From NCBI GenBank assembly GCA_905215815.1, contig CAJMRN010000053.1, positions 1 to 13,589 on the forward strand: a stretch of DNA of 13,589 nt, read 5' to 3'. Each line of letters begins with the position of its first letter. The stretch's first letter is position 1. Below are positions 12,825 through 13,589 of the stretch, in pieces. This DNA comes from an uncultured bacterium (GTDB lineage Bacteria > Actinomycetota > Coriobacteriia > Coriobacteriales > Coriobacteriaceae). The position numbers and the translations under genes were made by a program. The notes beneath the pieces are model-generated. The model searched no databases. It was not told the origin of the DNA and saw only the letters and a program-made list of their open reading frames with translations.

Positions 12825-12951
12825 AGGCGCGTTTCGTGGCGCGGCGAATCCCGACGCCATGGATTTGCTCCCTAGTCGCATCATTTGAAGGCGCCTTAGG
12901 GCAAGAGTGTCCCTTTTGACTAGTCGTTTATGAACGTCTCCGATGACTAAG

Positions 12952-12979
12952 TTGCAGGTGGCAGCGGTTGTGTTACACT
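12952..12979 (+). promoter_or_regulatory. Candidate promoter for rho
   Basis: TTGCAG (12952-12957) and TACACT (12974-12979) are 16 nt apart, giving a leader of about 140 nt before the GTG start. It lies downstream of the C1/A2/C2 cluster, so the repeats need not be in the rho transcript. Confidence 0.4.
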
Positions 12980-12985
12980 TACGCT

Positions 12986-13124
12986 GCGTATTTGACGCAA
13001 TCATCTCGATACAGATCAATGGTGCCCGTCGCTTTTTGGACGGAGCTAGACTGTTTAGCCGCCCTGAAGGTATATGCAGGGAGCATGTGATCGCAGGGCT
13101 TGAAAAGAAAGTTGAGCAAACACT
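12986..13124 (+). other. Predicted 5' leader of rho with alternative hairpins
   Basis: CCGTC...GACGG (13026-13042) forms a small hairpin. CCCTG (13062-13066) can pair with CAGGG at 13077-13081, or GCCCTG (13061-13066) with CAGGGC at 13094-13099, so two structures compete near the start codon. Some bacterial rho genes are autoregulated in the leader; whether this one is cannot be decided here. Confidence 0.35.
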
Positions 13125-13589
13125 GTGTCTGATCAACAACAAGAAAACGAAATAACGACGACGCAAACGGCTCCCGCTGCACCGGTTACGTCGGACCAGG
13201 CCATGGTGCCCGCGCCGGCGCAGGTCTCGGCTCCTGAGGCGCCTAAGGCCGCCGCGCCTGCCACGCCCGTTGCTAGCGAGGAGGCTGCACCCGCTAAGCC
13301 CAAGCGCACGCGTCGTGTGGCCAAGCCTGCTGTGGACGGCGAGGAGGCCGCAAAGCCTAAGCGTCGCACGACGCGCACCACGCGCGCGAAGCGGCCCGCT
13401 GCCGCCGATGCGTCGGCCCCCATTTCCGATGAGGTCGCGCAGGCCCGTGCGCTGGCACAGATCAGCGAGGCCCAGGTAGTGCGCGCCCGCCGTCGCGCTG
13501 CCGAGCGCGAGGCCGCGGCACTGACCGAGCTTGCCGTGCCGGGCGTACTCGAGGCTCCGGCGGCCAATGAGGCTCCTGCTGCCGAGCAG
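13125..13589 (+). CDS. rho: N-terminal extension of a large protein, probably transcription termination factor Rho (3' end outside the window)
   Basis: A GTG start gives an uninterrupted 155-codon frame to the window edge: (M)SDQQQENEITTTQTAPAAP, then alternating Ala/Pro/Glu-rich and Lys/Arg-rich segments (KPKRTRRVAKP, KPKRRTTRTTRAKR), then a predicted helix (about residues 104-137, AQARALAQISEAQVVRARRRAAEREAAALTEL). Rho proteins of actinobacteria carry such long, basic, disordered N-terminal inserts, and argS-to-rho proximity is known in actinobacterial genomes. The conserved Rho RNA-binding and ATPase motifs lie beyond the window, so the identity is inferred. Other candidates with similar N-termini are IF-2 and RNase E/G. 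No strong Shine-Dalgarno sequence is seen (AAGAAAG about 15 nt upstream), so the exact start is uncertain. Confidence 0.5.
   Translation, partial: MSDQQQENEITTTQTAPAAPVTSDQAMVPAPAQVSAPEAPKAAAPATPVASEEAAPAKPKRTRRVAKPAVDGEEAAKPKRRTTRTTRAKRPAAADASAPISDEVAQARALAQISEAQVVRARRRAAEREAAALTELAVPGVLEAPAANEAPAAEQ

Larger units (their letters stand above)
12411..12951. other. Gene-free repeat cluster between the IS and rho
   Basis: I see no supported gene in this stretch. It contains C1, A2 and C2 in that order, with A2 almost touching C1 (3 nt apart). The short open frames here simply run through the repeats. From 12825 to 12951 there is unassigned sequence including CCCTA (12871-12875) and TTAGGG (12896-12901), which could form a loose hairpin. 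Confidence 0.6.

Noticed and set aside
12943..13155. 70-codon open frame overlapping the rho start
   Set aside because: It begins upstream of or within the predicted promoter, has no ribosome binding site, and ends in the frame of a better-supported gene.
1..13589. CRISPR array, tRNA or rRNA genes
   Set aside because: No regularly spaced direct repeats, tRNA cloverleaf or rRNA-like stretch was seen on either strand. The repeated sequences are palindromes at irregular intervals.

Overview
The window is GC-rich and its protein sequences resemble the gut actinobacterial class Coriobacteriia; a Collinsella-like genome is my best guess. That guess rests on general resemblance and the high-GC codon use, not on a database search. 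Most of the window is ordinary chromosome: nicotinate salvage (pncB), proline biosynthesis (proB and proA, split by a convergent proline iminopeptidase), an HD-domain hydrolase, a CarD-family transcription factor, arginyl-tRNA synthetase, and the start of a long Ala/Pro/Lys-rich N-terminus that is probably transcription terminator Rho.

Layout: 2-331 small single-pass membrane protein (start may lie outside); 415-1920 pncB; 1997-3124 proB; 3325-4743 (-) proline iminopeptidase; 4857-6143 proA; 6315-6914 HD hydrolase; 7085-7843 (-) a REP-associated tyrosine transposase (RAYT, Y1/HUH); 8199-8684 (-) CarD-like; 9027-10880 argS; 10943-12391 a complete IS3-family (IS150-like) element with OrfA/OrfB, an A7 frameshift signal, 24-bp imperfect terminal repeats and a CATG target duplication; 12392-12951 a cluster of palindromic repeats; 13125 to the window end, the probable rho.

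The striking content is between the genes. A 43-bp palindromic element (family B) occurs three times. Each copy starts inside the TAA stop codon of the gene it follows (proA, the HD gene, carD), in the same orientation as that gene, with an ordinary hairpin terminator just beyond. Two of the copies flank the RAYT gene in inverted orientation, so this looks like a REP/RAYT system whose REPs sit exactly at stop codons. A second palindrome family (A) occurs twice with an 18/19-identical loop and a compensatory base-pair change in its arms; one copy lies 2 nt after the pncB stop. A and B share a GGGAC(A/G)G core. A third, larger family (C, about 130-150 bp) occurs twice upstream of rho with a conserved asymmetric centre and unrelated but self-complementary outer arms. 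A degenerate A-like motif also touches the stop codon of the iminopeptidase.

The IS3-type element has landed in the 5-nt loop of what was the argS terminator. Joining the flanks across the CATG duplication restores a 13-bp stem. So nearly every gene 3' end in this window is occupied by a palindromic or mobile element.
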